The notes under the pieces are model-generated. The model searched no databases. It worked only from the letters and a program-made list of their open reading frames with translations, and was not told where the DNA came from. Positions 1 through 7,595 of a stretch of DNA of 64,000 nucleotides are shown here, piece after piece. Source of the DNA: Bacteroidetes bacterium GWF2_38_335 (GTDB taxonomy: Bacteria; Bacteroidota; Bacteroidia; Bacteroidales; GWF2-38-335); assembly GCA_001769535.1 (NCBI GenBank), contig MEOH01000007.1, forward strand, positions 112,273 through 176,272, given 5' to 3'. The position numbers and the translations under genes were made by a program. Positions within the stretch are counted from its first letter, which is position 1. Each line of letters begins with the position of its first letter.

Positions 1-759
1 GGGATTGCCTTCGTAAACTTCTTTAACGCTGGCAATTTTTACTTCAGGGTTCAGCAAATCTACTGATATGTAAGCGTTACTCTGAAAAAATCTGATTTTT
101 TGCATTTTATTCAAGGAAATCCTGGATGCAGTAAGGTTTGCCACACATCCATTATCGAATTCTATTCTGGCATTAGCTATGTCAGTCTGGTCGCTAATCA
201 CCGAGATTCCGCTGGCACTTATTTTTTTAATATTTGATTTTACAATGCCCAAAATGATGTCAATATCATTTATCATTGATTCAAGCACAACCGAAATTTC
301 TGAACCCTTTTTTCCAAATTCCGAAAGTCTGTGCGATTCAATAAACATCGGGTTGCTGATAAAATCCACTGATGATTTCAAAGCAGGGTGGAAACGTTCC
401 TTGAAACCGGCCTGGACTTTTACATTGGCTTCCGATGACATTTTGATGAGGGCTAAAAGTTCTTCATCTGTAAGGTAAACAGGGTTTTCAATAAAAATGT
501 GTCTGGATTTTCTGATTGCTGATTTAATAATTTCATATTCCTTTTTTCCGGGAGATGCAAAACAAATTGCATCAGCATTATCAATCAACTCACCGGCCAA
601 GGTATATGCATTTACTGAAAAATGATTTGCTGCTTTCACTGTTTTATCAGGATCAGGATCATAAATTCCGCATAATAATGTTTTGCCTGTTTCCTGAAGT
701 CGGTTCATCAGGTTTGTTTCCTGGAAATCCGCACCAAATACACCTGTTTTAATCATCAT
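1..759 (-). CDS. Gfo/Idh/MocA-family oxidoreductase homologue, partial, active-site residues lost
   Basis: The reverse strand is open from the ATG at 759 to the window edge (253 codons), so the C-terminus is missing. The fold is recognisable: an N-terminal Rossmann-like half, then the second-domain signatures ERF (after KVQAGFK), SVVLESMINDIDIILG, DIANARIEF and NGCVANLTASRIS, all typical of a Bacteroidetes Gfo/Idh/MocA protein. Three usual hallmarks are altered. The nucleotide-binding GxGxxG is GADFQE, the catalytic-lysine EKP motif reads ENP (about residue 95), and the usual HDID reads NDID. The protein may therefore be a non-catalytic paralogue or bind another ligand; this is inference. A second ATG follows directly at 756. 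It diverges from pcm. Family assignment is good; substrate unknown. Confidence 0.8.
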   Translation of the reverse strand, partial: MMIKTGVFGADFQETNLMNRLQETGKTLLCGIYDPDPDKTVKAANHFSVNAYTLAGELIDNADAICFASPGKKEYEIIKSAIRKSRHIFIENPVYLTDEELLALIKMSSEANVKVQAGFKERFHPALKSSVDFISNPMFIESHRLSEFGKKGSEISVVLESMINDIDIILGIVKSNIKKISASGISVISDQTDIANARIEFDNGCVANLTASRISLNKMQKIRFFQSNAYISVDLLNPEVKIASVKEVYEGNP

Positions 760-849
760 GTGATTTTTAGTTATTGCAAAAGTAAATTATCGGTCAACGG
801 TTTTTTTTAATTTAATTTCAAATTATTAACATTTTTATCTTGATAAAGC

Positions 850-857
850 TATTTTTG
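850..857 (+). promoter_or_regulatory. Candidate -7 box (TATTTTTG) for pcm
   Basis: It matches the Bacteroidetes TAnnTTTG -7 element and lies 18 bases before the ATG at 876. A promoter here rules against starting translation at the in-frame TTG at 840. No TTTG -33 element is seen at the expected spacing. Confidence 0.4.
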
Positions 858-875
858 CAATCTGAAAAACGAAGA

Positions 876-1526
876 ATGCTAAACGACACACACAGACATA
901 AAGGATTACGGAAAAAGTTGGTTGATGAGCTAAGAAGGAAGGGCATTGCCAATGAAGAAATACTTGAAGCAATAAACCGCGTTCCGCGTCACCTTTTTAT
1001 GGACTCGGGCTTTATTGATCACGCATATGTAGATAAAGCTTTTCCAATTGCGGCCGGACAAACTATTTCACAGCCCTATACCGTGGCTTTTCAAACTTCT
1101 CTGCTGGAGGTGAAACGTGGGGATAAAATTCTTGAAATAGGAACAGGTTCCGGATATCAGGCTGCCGTTTTGCTTGAACTTGGTGCCCGGGTTTATACAA
1201 TAGAAAGGCAGAAAGAACTTTTTATGTCGGTACAGAAATTTCTTCCCAAAATTGGATACCATCCTCAGTTTTTTTTCGGAGATGGATATCTGGGAAAGGA
1301 AAATTATGGTCCGTTTGATAAAATACTGATTACAGCAGCTGCGCCATATATTCCCGATGAACTCCTTAAACAACTCAAAACCAACGGTATTTTTGTTGCC
1401 CCGGTTGGCGGTCAGAACGCTCAAAAAATGCTGAAAATAATAAAAAAAGGAGAAACCGATTTTGAAACCACCGAATGTGGCGATTTTGTTTTTGTCCCTA
1501 TGCTGAAAGGAACTGATGGCCAGTAG
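876..1526 (+). CDS. pcm: Protein-L-isoaspartate O-methyltransferase
   Basis: 216 residues. It repairs isoaspartyl residues in damaged proteins using S-adenosylmethionine, in the cytoplasm. Family signatures are all visible: RHKGLRKKLVDELRRKGI at the N-terminus, VPRHLF, the IAAGQTISQPYTVA substrate loop, and the SAM-binding motif ILEIGTGSGYQAAVL, followed by LITAAAPYIPDELLKQL and a late APVGG. An upstream in-frame TTG (840) would add 12 residues, but the family normally starts at the ATG chosen here and a promoter-like box sits in between. The gene is probably monocistronic, ending just before a repeat array. Confidence 0.95.
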   Translation: MLNDTHRHKGLRKKLVDELRRKGIANEEILEAINRVPRHLFMDSGFIDHAYVDKAFPIAAGQTISQPYTVAFQTSLLEVKRGDKILEIGTGSGYQAAVLLELGARVYTIERQKELFMSVQKFLPKIGYHPQFFFGDGYLGKENYGPFDKILITAAAPYIPDELLKQLKTNGIFVAPVGGQNAQKMLKIIKKGETDFETTECGDFVFVPMLKGTDGQ

Positions 1527-1614
1527 GGACATGCCTCTGCATGTCCGCCTTCGCATGTCCGCCTTCGCATGTCCGCCTCTGCATGTCTTCCTCCGCATGT
1601 CCTCCTATGCATAC
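1527..1614. repeat. GGACATGC hairpin followed by 14-bp tandem repeats
   Basis: Immediately after the pcm stop, GGACATGC-CTCT-GCATGTCC forms an 8-bp hairpin (1527-1546). Five 14-bp units of the type GCATGTCCGCCTYC run from 1539 to 1608, plus a partial unit. The same hairpin with shorter half-repeats occurs after lpdA at 8995. Function unknown. It can be read as a short Arg/Cys-rich ORF on the other strand, which is an artefact of the repeat. Confidence 0.85.
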
Positions 1615-1718
1615 AAAAAACCCATTTTCCATACAATCGACCGCGTCAATTGACAAATCATTCACATTTTTTTAAAATTATTTAACAAATAAAGGTATGG
1701 TTTTTGGAACAACGGATA

Positions 1719-1726
1719 TAAATTTG
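1719..1726 (+). promoter_or_regulatory. Candidate -7 box (TAAATTTG) for the DUF1573 gene
   Basis: Matches TAnnTTTG, 28 bases before the ATG at 1755. A TTTTTG run lies upstream at 1701-1706, but its spacing (12 bases) is shorter than the usual 17-23. Confidence 0.4.
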
Positions 1727-1754
1727 TTTTACTTTTACTCAAAATTTTCAAATT

Positions 1755-2618
1755 ATGAGAAATAGAATGAAGTTTATTGCAGTAATTCTGGTTTTCTTTA
1801 GTCTGCCCATTCTGGCTCAACAGCAAATGACTCCTGAAAACCGTGAGTTTCCATATCAGCTTGGAACATCAATGCTGAAGATGAGTAAAAACTATATCCA
1901 GTTGGATAAGGTTTTTGTGAATGAACTAAAAAATGATACCATAAAGGTGTTGAATGTTGGCACGGAAGATTTGAAATTGTCTTTTGCCAGGATTCCCGAT
2001 CATTTGAAAGTGAAAGCAGTTCCTGAAACATTAAAACCAAATGAAAAAGGAGCTATTGTTATTACTTATAATGCAGCTTTGCAGAAAAATGGAAAGGGAA
2101 CTCAACAGTGGGGACAGGCAAATTCCAATTTTGCTATTAACCTGAACGATCAGATTGATGATTCCAATCGCAACATTATTCATATCAACGCAAACATTTC
2201 TGAAGATTATAGTAAATACACCAAAAAACAATTAATGGATGCGCCTGTAATTGTTTTTGATTCTGTTAAATATGATTTCGGAAAAGTAAAACAAGGTGAA
2301 GTAGTTAAGTACGATTTTAAATTCAAAAATACAGGAAAGACAGATCTTGAGATCCGCGATGTCAAGGCTGGCTGAGGCTGCACTGCTGTCAGTCAAGCTG
2401 ACCAATTAGTTAAAAAAGGTGAAACAAGTGCAATCACTGTTACATTTAATACTGCAGGTAAAACCGGCAGACAAGGTAAGTCTATCACCGTTACAACCAA
2501 CGACCCGAAAAACAGTACCATTATTCTGCAAATTTCCGGCGAGGTTGAAGCTGCACCAAAACCTTCAGAAGGTGGTGCCTCACCAGAGTTTAAAGTCCCT
2601 GATGCAGTCGGACATTAA
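1755..2618 (+). CDS. Exported DUF1573-domain protein with an in-frame TGA at a conserved Cys
   Basis: 287 codons if the TGA at 2373-2375 (codon 207) is read through; otherwise 206 residues. A signal peptide (MKFIAVILVFFSLPILAQ after MRNR) sends it to the periplasm or surface. The mature part has two immunoglobulin-like segments. The second is a DUF1573 domain: DFGKVKQGEVVKYDFKFKNTGKTDLEI, then DVKAG-TGA-GCTAVS, then VTFNTAGKTGRQGKSITVTTNDP and LQISGEV. In this family the motif at that place is CGCT, so the TGA replaces its first Cys. The frame continues cleanly for 80 codons to TAA at 2616 and keeps full domain similarity, so the gene is not obviously decayed. Options are selenocysteine, suppression, a recent nonsense mutation or a base-call error. 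Confidence 0.85.
2388..2402 (+). promoter_or_regulatory. Short hairpin downstream of the in-frame TGA (SECIS candidate, weak)
   Basis: GTCAG-TCAAG-CTGAC begins 13 bases after the TGA of the DUF1573 gene. Distance is in the range of bacterial SECIS elements, and a G is available at the first loop position if the last pair opens. The stem is only 5 bp, so it could be chance. Confidence 0.2.
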
Positions 2619-2636
2619 TATTACCATATAATTTAT

Positions 2637-2670
2637 AATCCCCCGGAAAACCAACCGGGGGATTTTTTTT
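2637..2670 (+). terminator. Rho-independent terminator of the DUF1573 gene
   Basis: A perfect 10-bp stem (AATCCCCCGG / CCGGGGGATT, loop AAAACCAA) runs into a T tract. It sits 18 bases after the TAA at 2618, which supports that TAA, not the internal TGA, as the natural gene end. Confidence 0.9.
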
Positions 2671-2788
2671 ACACCATTCCGGTTTTGTAATAGTCAACGG
2701 TTATCTCAGGTTGCTCAAAAAAAAATCTTAGCAATAAGCCGATATTTAGAAAAATTGTAAATTGGCTTTCTAACTAAAAACCTGAACT

Positions 2789-3376
2789 ATGAAAAAGAAA
2801 CAAACCATTATTTCGATCGTGCTGCTTGCACTTTTCGGATTATTTTATCTTTTGGATAATTTACTCGGATGGGGCATTTTTAAATCTGGTGCCAATGTGG
2901 ATGTTAACCCGGTTGCAGAGACAGAATTTTATAAAGCCGAACTGAATTTTGGAAGTACAGACAGTGATGGAAACGGAACTTTCACAGTTACTTTTACTGC
3001 AAAAACAGATTTGCAGATTGCCCAAATGGACGCTTCTGTGGTTTACTATTCAAGAAAAAGTAAATCGGGCTCAAAAAACAGCTCCAAAAAAACTGTTAAA
3101 GAGGAAGTTGTTGCTCCCTTTTCACTGCTTGAAGGCGAAACAATGCTTAAAAAAGGTGAAAAACGTGAGTTTAAAGGATTTTATAAAATTTCCAGCAAAG
3201 GAAGTGCTACTTATGTAATTGAAGTTGACGGATATTTGATGTATCCCGATACCACAAGTATGGATGATTTTAGCGCCGAAACTGTTGAAAAAAATATGGA
3301 GGAAGTGGATAAAGCCCGTGCTGAAAATCCCGACAACAATAAATTCGATTTTCTGATTTCTGCTAAAATTGATTAA
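2789..3376 (+). CDS. Hypothetical membrane-anchored protein
   Basis: 195 residues, family not recognised. It has a basic start (MKKK), one hydrophobic segment (about residues 6-27, IISIVLLALFGLFYLLDNLLGW) without a clear signal-peptidase site, and an exported beta-rich domain: FGSTDSDGNGTFTVTFTAKTDL, then a Lys/Ser-rich loop (SRKSKSGSKNSSKK), then GEKREFKGFYKISSKGSATYVIEVDGYL. It may be an immunoglobulin-like domain tethered to the inner membrane. It follows the DUF1573 terminator, so it has its own transcript, and it converges on the gene at 3495. Confidence 0.75.
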   Translation: MKKKQTIISIVLLALFGLFYLLDNLLGWGIFKSGANVDVNPVAETEFYKAELNFGSTDSDGNGTFTVTFTAKTDLQIAQMDASVVYYSRKSKSGSKNSSKKTVKEEVVAPFSLLEGETMLKKGEKREFKGFYKISSKGSATYVIEVDGYLMYPDTTSMDDFSAETVEKNMEEVDKARAENPDNNKFDFLISAKID

Positions 3377-3462
3377 GAAATTGCTTAAAAAATAAATGAC
3401 TATAAGGAAACATTAATTGTAGGATGAAAATTCATGTTAACCAGCTTATCCTCAGACATATT

Positions 3463-3486
3463 AACCCCTGCCTTAAGGTAGGGGTT
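3463..3486. terminator. Bidirectional terminator between convergent genes
   Basis: AACCCCTGCC-TTAA-GGTAGGGGTT is a 10-bp stem (one G-T pair) centred between the genes ending at 3376 and 3495. It overlaps neither gene. Confidence 0.75.
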
Positions 3487-3494
3487 ATTTGTCT

Positions 3495-4487
3495 TTAATA
3501 ATCCTTCAATATCAGTTCAAGGGACTGAATAAGCTCTTCCTTGCTTTGACCATTTGATTTGGAAAGCATGATGATGGCCTTTATCGCACCCTTCATCTCT
3601 TCCTGCCTGCAGTTACTGTCATTTGCCACATTAGTGGCTTGTGTCTTTACTCCACTTTGTGCAAATTTTGTGTCAAGGTATTTTTTTGCTTCGTTCAGCT
3701 TAACCTTTTGCATGGCGAAAAATTCCTTTATGTCTTCGTTTTCTGAACTTTCAAATTGCTTGTAAACGGTGGCCAGACTATCATATTTCTGGTCAACTGC
3801 TTCTTTTGAACTGCCGGGTTTCAGACATAATGTCTTCAGGTAATCATTCTCGGAATAGTCAATTTTTTCTTTGATGTTTTCTGATTGGCTTACCGGACTA
3901 TCTGACTTTATTACCTCCTCGGCGGGCTCCCAGGGTATGCGGGTCAGTTTAAGCTTCTGAAGCTCAGTGATCACAACCACCTGAAGCTTTTCTATGGCCA
4001 TGTCCTTGAAATATTTGATCAGCTGTCCGCCAACCTCATTAAGAACCGGAATTAACAACGCTGCAATGGCAGCTTCGTTGTGGTATTTTGCCATGGATGC
4101 GTAAAAACCCTGAAAACGGGTGTTTAACTCCGATATATATCCCTCGTATTCGGTGAAGGAAATGGTTTTTAAACTGGCCAGACTGTTTATCGTTCTTACT
4201 TTGCTGATCATGGAATCAACTATACCGTTATAGGTGTCAACCAATTTATAGTATTTTGATTTCAGATCCTGAAAATCTTTTAGGGGTACGGCTTGCGGAC
4301 TTCTCATGCTCTTCTCCAGAAATCTTGAAACAGGATTTTCTCCACCCTGTAATATTTCAAGATTTTTTTTAAGATTCACAAAAGTGGCCTCTGAACTGAT
4401 CCACTGCAAAACCTTGTTTTCTTTTTGCGCATTGGCAATATTTAAATTCAGAATGATTATCGCAATAATAAATACAACTGATCTCAT
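3495..4487 (-). CDS. Exported helical protein with a J-domain-like segment lacking HPD
   Basis: 330 residues with a signal peptide (about 1-20, ending IANA-Q). Most of the protein is predicted helical or coiled coil by eye. Residues about 215-272 (NDYLKTLCLKPGSSKEAV, then DSLATVYKQFESSEN, then KVKLNEAKKYL) resemble a DnaJ domain in helix order and spacing, but YKQF replaces the HPD-bearing loop, so it should not stimulate Hsp70. Its start lies 3 bp downstream of the caspase-like gene's stop, so the two are almost certainly co-transcribed. A partner, adaptor or substrate role is inference. Confidence 0.75.
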   Translation of the reverse strand: MRSVVFIIAIIILNLNIANAQKENKVLQWISSEATFVNLKKNLEILQGGENPVSRFLEKSMRSPQAVPLKDFQDLKSKYYKLVDTYNGIVDSMISKVRTINSLASLKTISFTEYEGYISELNTRFQGFYASMAKYHNEAAIAALLIPVLNEVGGQLIKYFKDMAIEKLQVVVITELQKLKLTRIPWEPAEEVIKSDSPVSQSENIKEKIDYSENDYLKTLCLKPGSSKEAVDQKYDSLATVYKQFESSENEDIKEFFAMQKVKLNEAKKYLDTKFAQSGVKTQATNVANDSNCRQEEMKGAIKAIIMLSKSNGQSKEELIQSLELILKDY

Positions 4488-4490
4488 GGC

Positions 4491-7280
4491 TTATTTTTTT
4501 ATAAAGAAAAATGAATTATTTATGGTGGTCGAATTGTCAAACTTTCTGATCTTGGGCACTGTTCCCTTATTGTCATTTATAAAATCCTTGTTGTTGGTCA
4601 TGGTGTTGAATAAACGGTCTATGGAAAAATACATTGAGTTGTTTTCACGCAGTGCCTGAATAAAATATTTTGTGAATAATCCGCCGGTTGTGGCCGATTC
4701 ATCCGCGCTGGTCAGTAAAATTCTGCTTTTGTTCATGTACGTCTCCAGCAAAAGGATTTCAGGATTGTAGGAATTGATTTTTCCGGGCCACATTTTACCG
4801 CTGTAACAGGCATCAACAATAACCAGAACATTGTGCGCCGCGTATTTGTTTACTATATCCAATATCGCACTGCCTTCCATTTTCCGACCATCTGAAAAAA
4901 TCAATTCACCGCTTGTGGTTCCATGTGTGATTATATAAATAATGAGTTTTGTCTGGCTTTTCGGATTAAACCTATTGGGAATATCATTCTTGAGAATGTT
5001 CTCGAAACCATCTCTGGTCAGGTTTTTTTTAATAATAATATTGCCTGACATTGCATAATCTTTTGCCAATTCTGTTTTGAGTTCGTCAGACAGTTCATTT
5101 ACATTTTTCAGATCATTGATGGTGGAGTCATTAAAAGAGTAAACTGGAAAAATGTAAGTCAGATAATCTGATGCCACACACGACAGCATGGCATCCTTAT
5201 CTGGAGTGTAACAGTCGCCGAAAATGATTTTTTCGTTGCCTTCGTCTTTTTTAACAAGCTTATCAGAGTTGAATTTTGATGCAATCTTAATATTTTTGAG
5301 GGCAATTTTTCCCGGTTCCATCATGTAAATGCCCCATTCCTTACCATATATATTTTCTTTAACTCCATCAATAGAGAAAGATATTTTTTTACATGCCCTG
5401 TTTTCGTCATTTTCAACAGTGAAAAACAGATAGTCGTTCGGATCATTTTTTGCTCCTCTGTAAAAATCATTGTATCCTGAAATCCTGATGTTGTATTCGC
5501 TCACGCCCAATGTGTTTCTGAAATAGTTGTAACATGAGCTGTTGGCCATCTCATATAGTTTTTTATGAACGCCTTCCATAACCTGATACACATAAAAGGT
5601 GTTGTTTATCCCGTAACAGTAGAAATAGTTTTTATCATCCTGCTTGCCAAAATATATACCGGTTTTAATGAAATCATCAAAGTACAGGTATTTGGCTTCC
5701 AGTGAAAAATCGTTGTTTTTAAAATCAATTTCTGCCGCTTGTACCGGTAAAAAGGCAGTTATTTCCGATTCGTAATCGGTTCCCAATAAGTCGGGCATGT
5801 CAAATATTTTTGATGTGACGTAACAATAGGGGGGCATTACGTTTACTTCAATTTCGGATGTGTCAATGGCCTGATTTGAAAAAATGCTGTGCTTGCTTTC
5901 GAAATTAATAATCTGGGGATCCGACAGCGCACGCTCTTTTTCCCTAAGGATAATTTTAAAGGTTTGAAAAATTTTATTTCCGAAATAATCGCATGAAATA
6001 AATTCAATATTCTTAAAATTGTAGGAGTCATCAAGGGCCAGGTCAAACTGACCGTTTTTCTTGGGGTCAATGATTTTACTGTTAATTTTCAGATATCTGA
6101 TCGGACTGTCATCATGAATTTCTCCCTTGAGGATGAAGGTGCCGTTTTCGTTTTTCCATACCTCAATTTCATTTTCATAACTGTTTGCTGCCAGTCCGGA
6201 TATTTTCAAATCCGGAGGATCTTTTTCCAGAAAAATAATAAAAGGTTTGTATTCGGCTTTATTTTCAAGGTTGTCAGCAGTGGTGATGGTAATTGTTGTC
6301 TGGTTAAAATCATTTTTTACCAGAAACCTGAATTTATTTTTTGCATCCAGAGTCATTTCTTTACCGTTCATTTTGAACGATGTAATTTGATTTTTTTCCT
6401 TTACAACCCCCTTGATAAAATAACTGTATTCCCCGTTTACCCATTCTTTTTCAGCAATAACGGTATCGGTTTTTTCGCTGGAGAGCTTGTATTCCTTGTC
6501 CTCGCCCCAGATGAAGTAAACCTGCGGTGGTTGAGATGTGCGGGATTTTTGGATGACAATTTTCACATATGAATCCAAACCTGCCTTTTCTATAAAAAAA
6601 GTAAAAATGGGAAGCTCAGTATTAATCTCCCACATCATTTTAGTGGTTTCGATACCGGTTTGAACAAAACCGCGTGTGACCAATAATGAATCCAGTCCGG
6701 GCTTAATAAAATTATAATACCGGTAAGCATCACCCGAATTACCAAATTTTCTGTAAAGAACTATTTCGTTTTCATTGGTTTTAATTGAATCCAGAACGCC
6801 AATATTATTCAGTCCTATTTGGATTGCCTTCGAAAAATCAACATGCGCATAATGAATGATTTCATCCATTATTTCTCCGGGAAATAATGTTTTTGGCACA
6901 TTATAAAAGGTTATGTCTTTTAATTCACGGAATGATTTCTCATATTTTTTATTGAATTCGGAAAGAACAATGCGGTTTAGGGAATCATTGCTTATTCCGG
7001 GCTCATACCATATAAAGAGTTCATTTTTTCTTGTGAGCTTGTTTTTAGCCGGAACTATTGCCAGGTTATACCCTCCAGGATAATCATAAAAAACAACAGT
7101 GCTGTTTACGGTGATGTTCTTATTTTTTGAAATAAGGTCCTGTTTGGCAAGTTCAGTGGCATTTTTACCTATGCCCACACCAAACTTATTGCTTTCTTCT
7201 GAGAAAACTACGGCAACCTGTGATTTGATGGGTAAATAAAATAAAAACACTAAAAATAAGGCCGGTATCAGTCGCTGCAT
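4491..7280 (-). CDS. Exported caspase-like (clan CD) protease with Ig-like domains
   Basis: 929 residues. A signal peptide (about 1-20, LPIKSQ) is followed by a large N-terminal region, two Ig-like segments (about residues 280-345 and 370-445), a jelly-roll or lectin-like stretch, and a C-terminal caspase fold. Both catalytic signatures are present: His in YIITHG (about residue 786) and Cys in VIVDACYSG (about 825, codon at 4806-4808), followed by RILLTSADESATTGG, FTKYFIQAL and a short tail. No T9SS sorting domain is seen, so it is probably periplasmic or otherwise anchored. It is the first gene of a two-gene operon. Peptidase C14-like is most likely; C13/legumain-like cannot be ruled out by eye. 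Substrate unknown. Confidence 0.85.
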   Translation of the reverse strand: MQRLIPALFLVFLFYLPIKSQVAVVFSEESNKFGVGIGKNATELAKQDLISKNKNITVNSTVVFYDYPGGYNLAIVPAKNKLTRKNELFIWYEPGISNDSLNRIVLSEFNKKYEKSFRELKDITFYNVPKTLFPGEIMDEIIHYAHVDFSKAIQIGLNNIGVLDSIKTNENEIVLYRKFGNSGDAYRYYNFIKPGLDSLLVTRGFVQTGIETTKMMWEINTELPIFTFFIEKAGLDSYVKIVIQKSRTSQPPQVYFIWGEDKEYKLSSEKTDTVIAEKEWVNGEYSYFIKGVVKEKNQITSFKMNGKEMTLDAKNKFRFLVKNDFNQTTITITTADNLENKAEYKPFIIFLEKDPPDLKISGLAANSYENEIEVWKNENGTFILKGEIHDDSPIRYLKINSKIIDPKKNGQFDLALDDSYNFKNIEFISCDYFGNKIFQTFKIILREKERALSDPQIINFESKHSIFSNQAIDTSEIEVNVMPPYCYVTSKIFDMPDLLGTDYESEITAFLPVQAAEIDFKNNDFSLEAKYLYFDDFIKTGIYFGKQDDKNYFYCYGINNTFYVYQVMEGVHKKLYEMANSSCYNYFRNTLGVSEYNIRISGYNDFYRGAKNDPNDYLFFTVENDENRACKKISFSIDGVKENIYGKEWGIYMMEPGKIALKNIKIASKFNSDKLVKKDEGNEKIIFGDCYTPDKDAMLSCVASDYLTYIFPVYSFNDSTINDLKNVNELSDELKTELAKDYAMSGNIIIKKNLTRDGFENILKNDIPNRFNPKSQTKLIIYIITHGTTSGELIFSDGRKMEGSAILDIVNKYAAHNVLVIVDACYSGKMWPGKINSYNPEILLLETYMNKSRILLTSADESATTGGLFTKYFIQALRENNSMYFSIDRLFNTMTNNKDFINDNKGTVPKIRKFDNSTTINNSFFFIKK

Positions 7281-7595
7281 ACGCTTTTAGTTCTTTTCTG
7301 TGAATATTCATTTCTTACGGTTAGGGTAAAAGTAAAATTTTTTAGTTGAAATTGAAAGCGTATGATAAAAAAAATGCCATCATGAGGGCTTGTCGGAAAT
7401 ATAAATTATAGACTCAAAGCCCGCAAACAAAAACATTTGACTCCCGATAGAAGCTGTCGGGATGACCTTTGGCATCGGGTGTTAATTATCAAGAAGGAGT
7501 AATGAACTAAGACCAGCGAATTTAAATCTGACCATTATCATTTTATCATTGAAAATAAAAACTTAATTTCGCATCTGAATTAATACAATACAAAA
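7281..7595. other. Divergent intergenic region, 315 bp
   Basis: It separates the caspase-like operon (leftward) from lpdA (rightward) and must hold both promoters. A hairpin, TCCCGA-TAGAAGCTG-TCGGGA, lies near 7442-7462. A TAATTTCG box (one mismatch to TAnnTTTG) lies about 30 bases before lpdA. No gene is seen. Confidence 0.6.

Noticed and set aside
1539..1614. Tandem units resembling a small CRISPR array
   Set aside because: Units are 14 bp and directly adjacent, with no spacers and no cas genes.
1068..1636. Minus-strand frames rich in Arg, Cys, His over pcm and its 3' repeat
   Set aside because: They are the complement of pcm and of the 14-bp tandem repeat; codon pattern is repetitive and no family matches.
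2419..2631. 70-codon forward frame after the DUF1573 TGA
   Set aside because: It is out of frame with the DUF1573 domain, which continues in its own frame to 2618.
6114..6572. 152-codon plus-strand frame inside the caspase-like gene
   Set aside because: It is a shadow of the 929-residue gene and very Phe-rich, typical of antisense AT-rich sequence.
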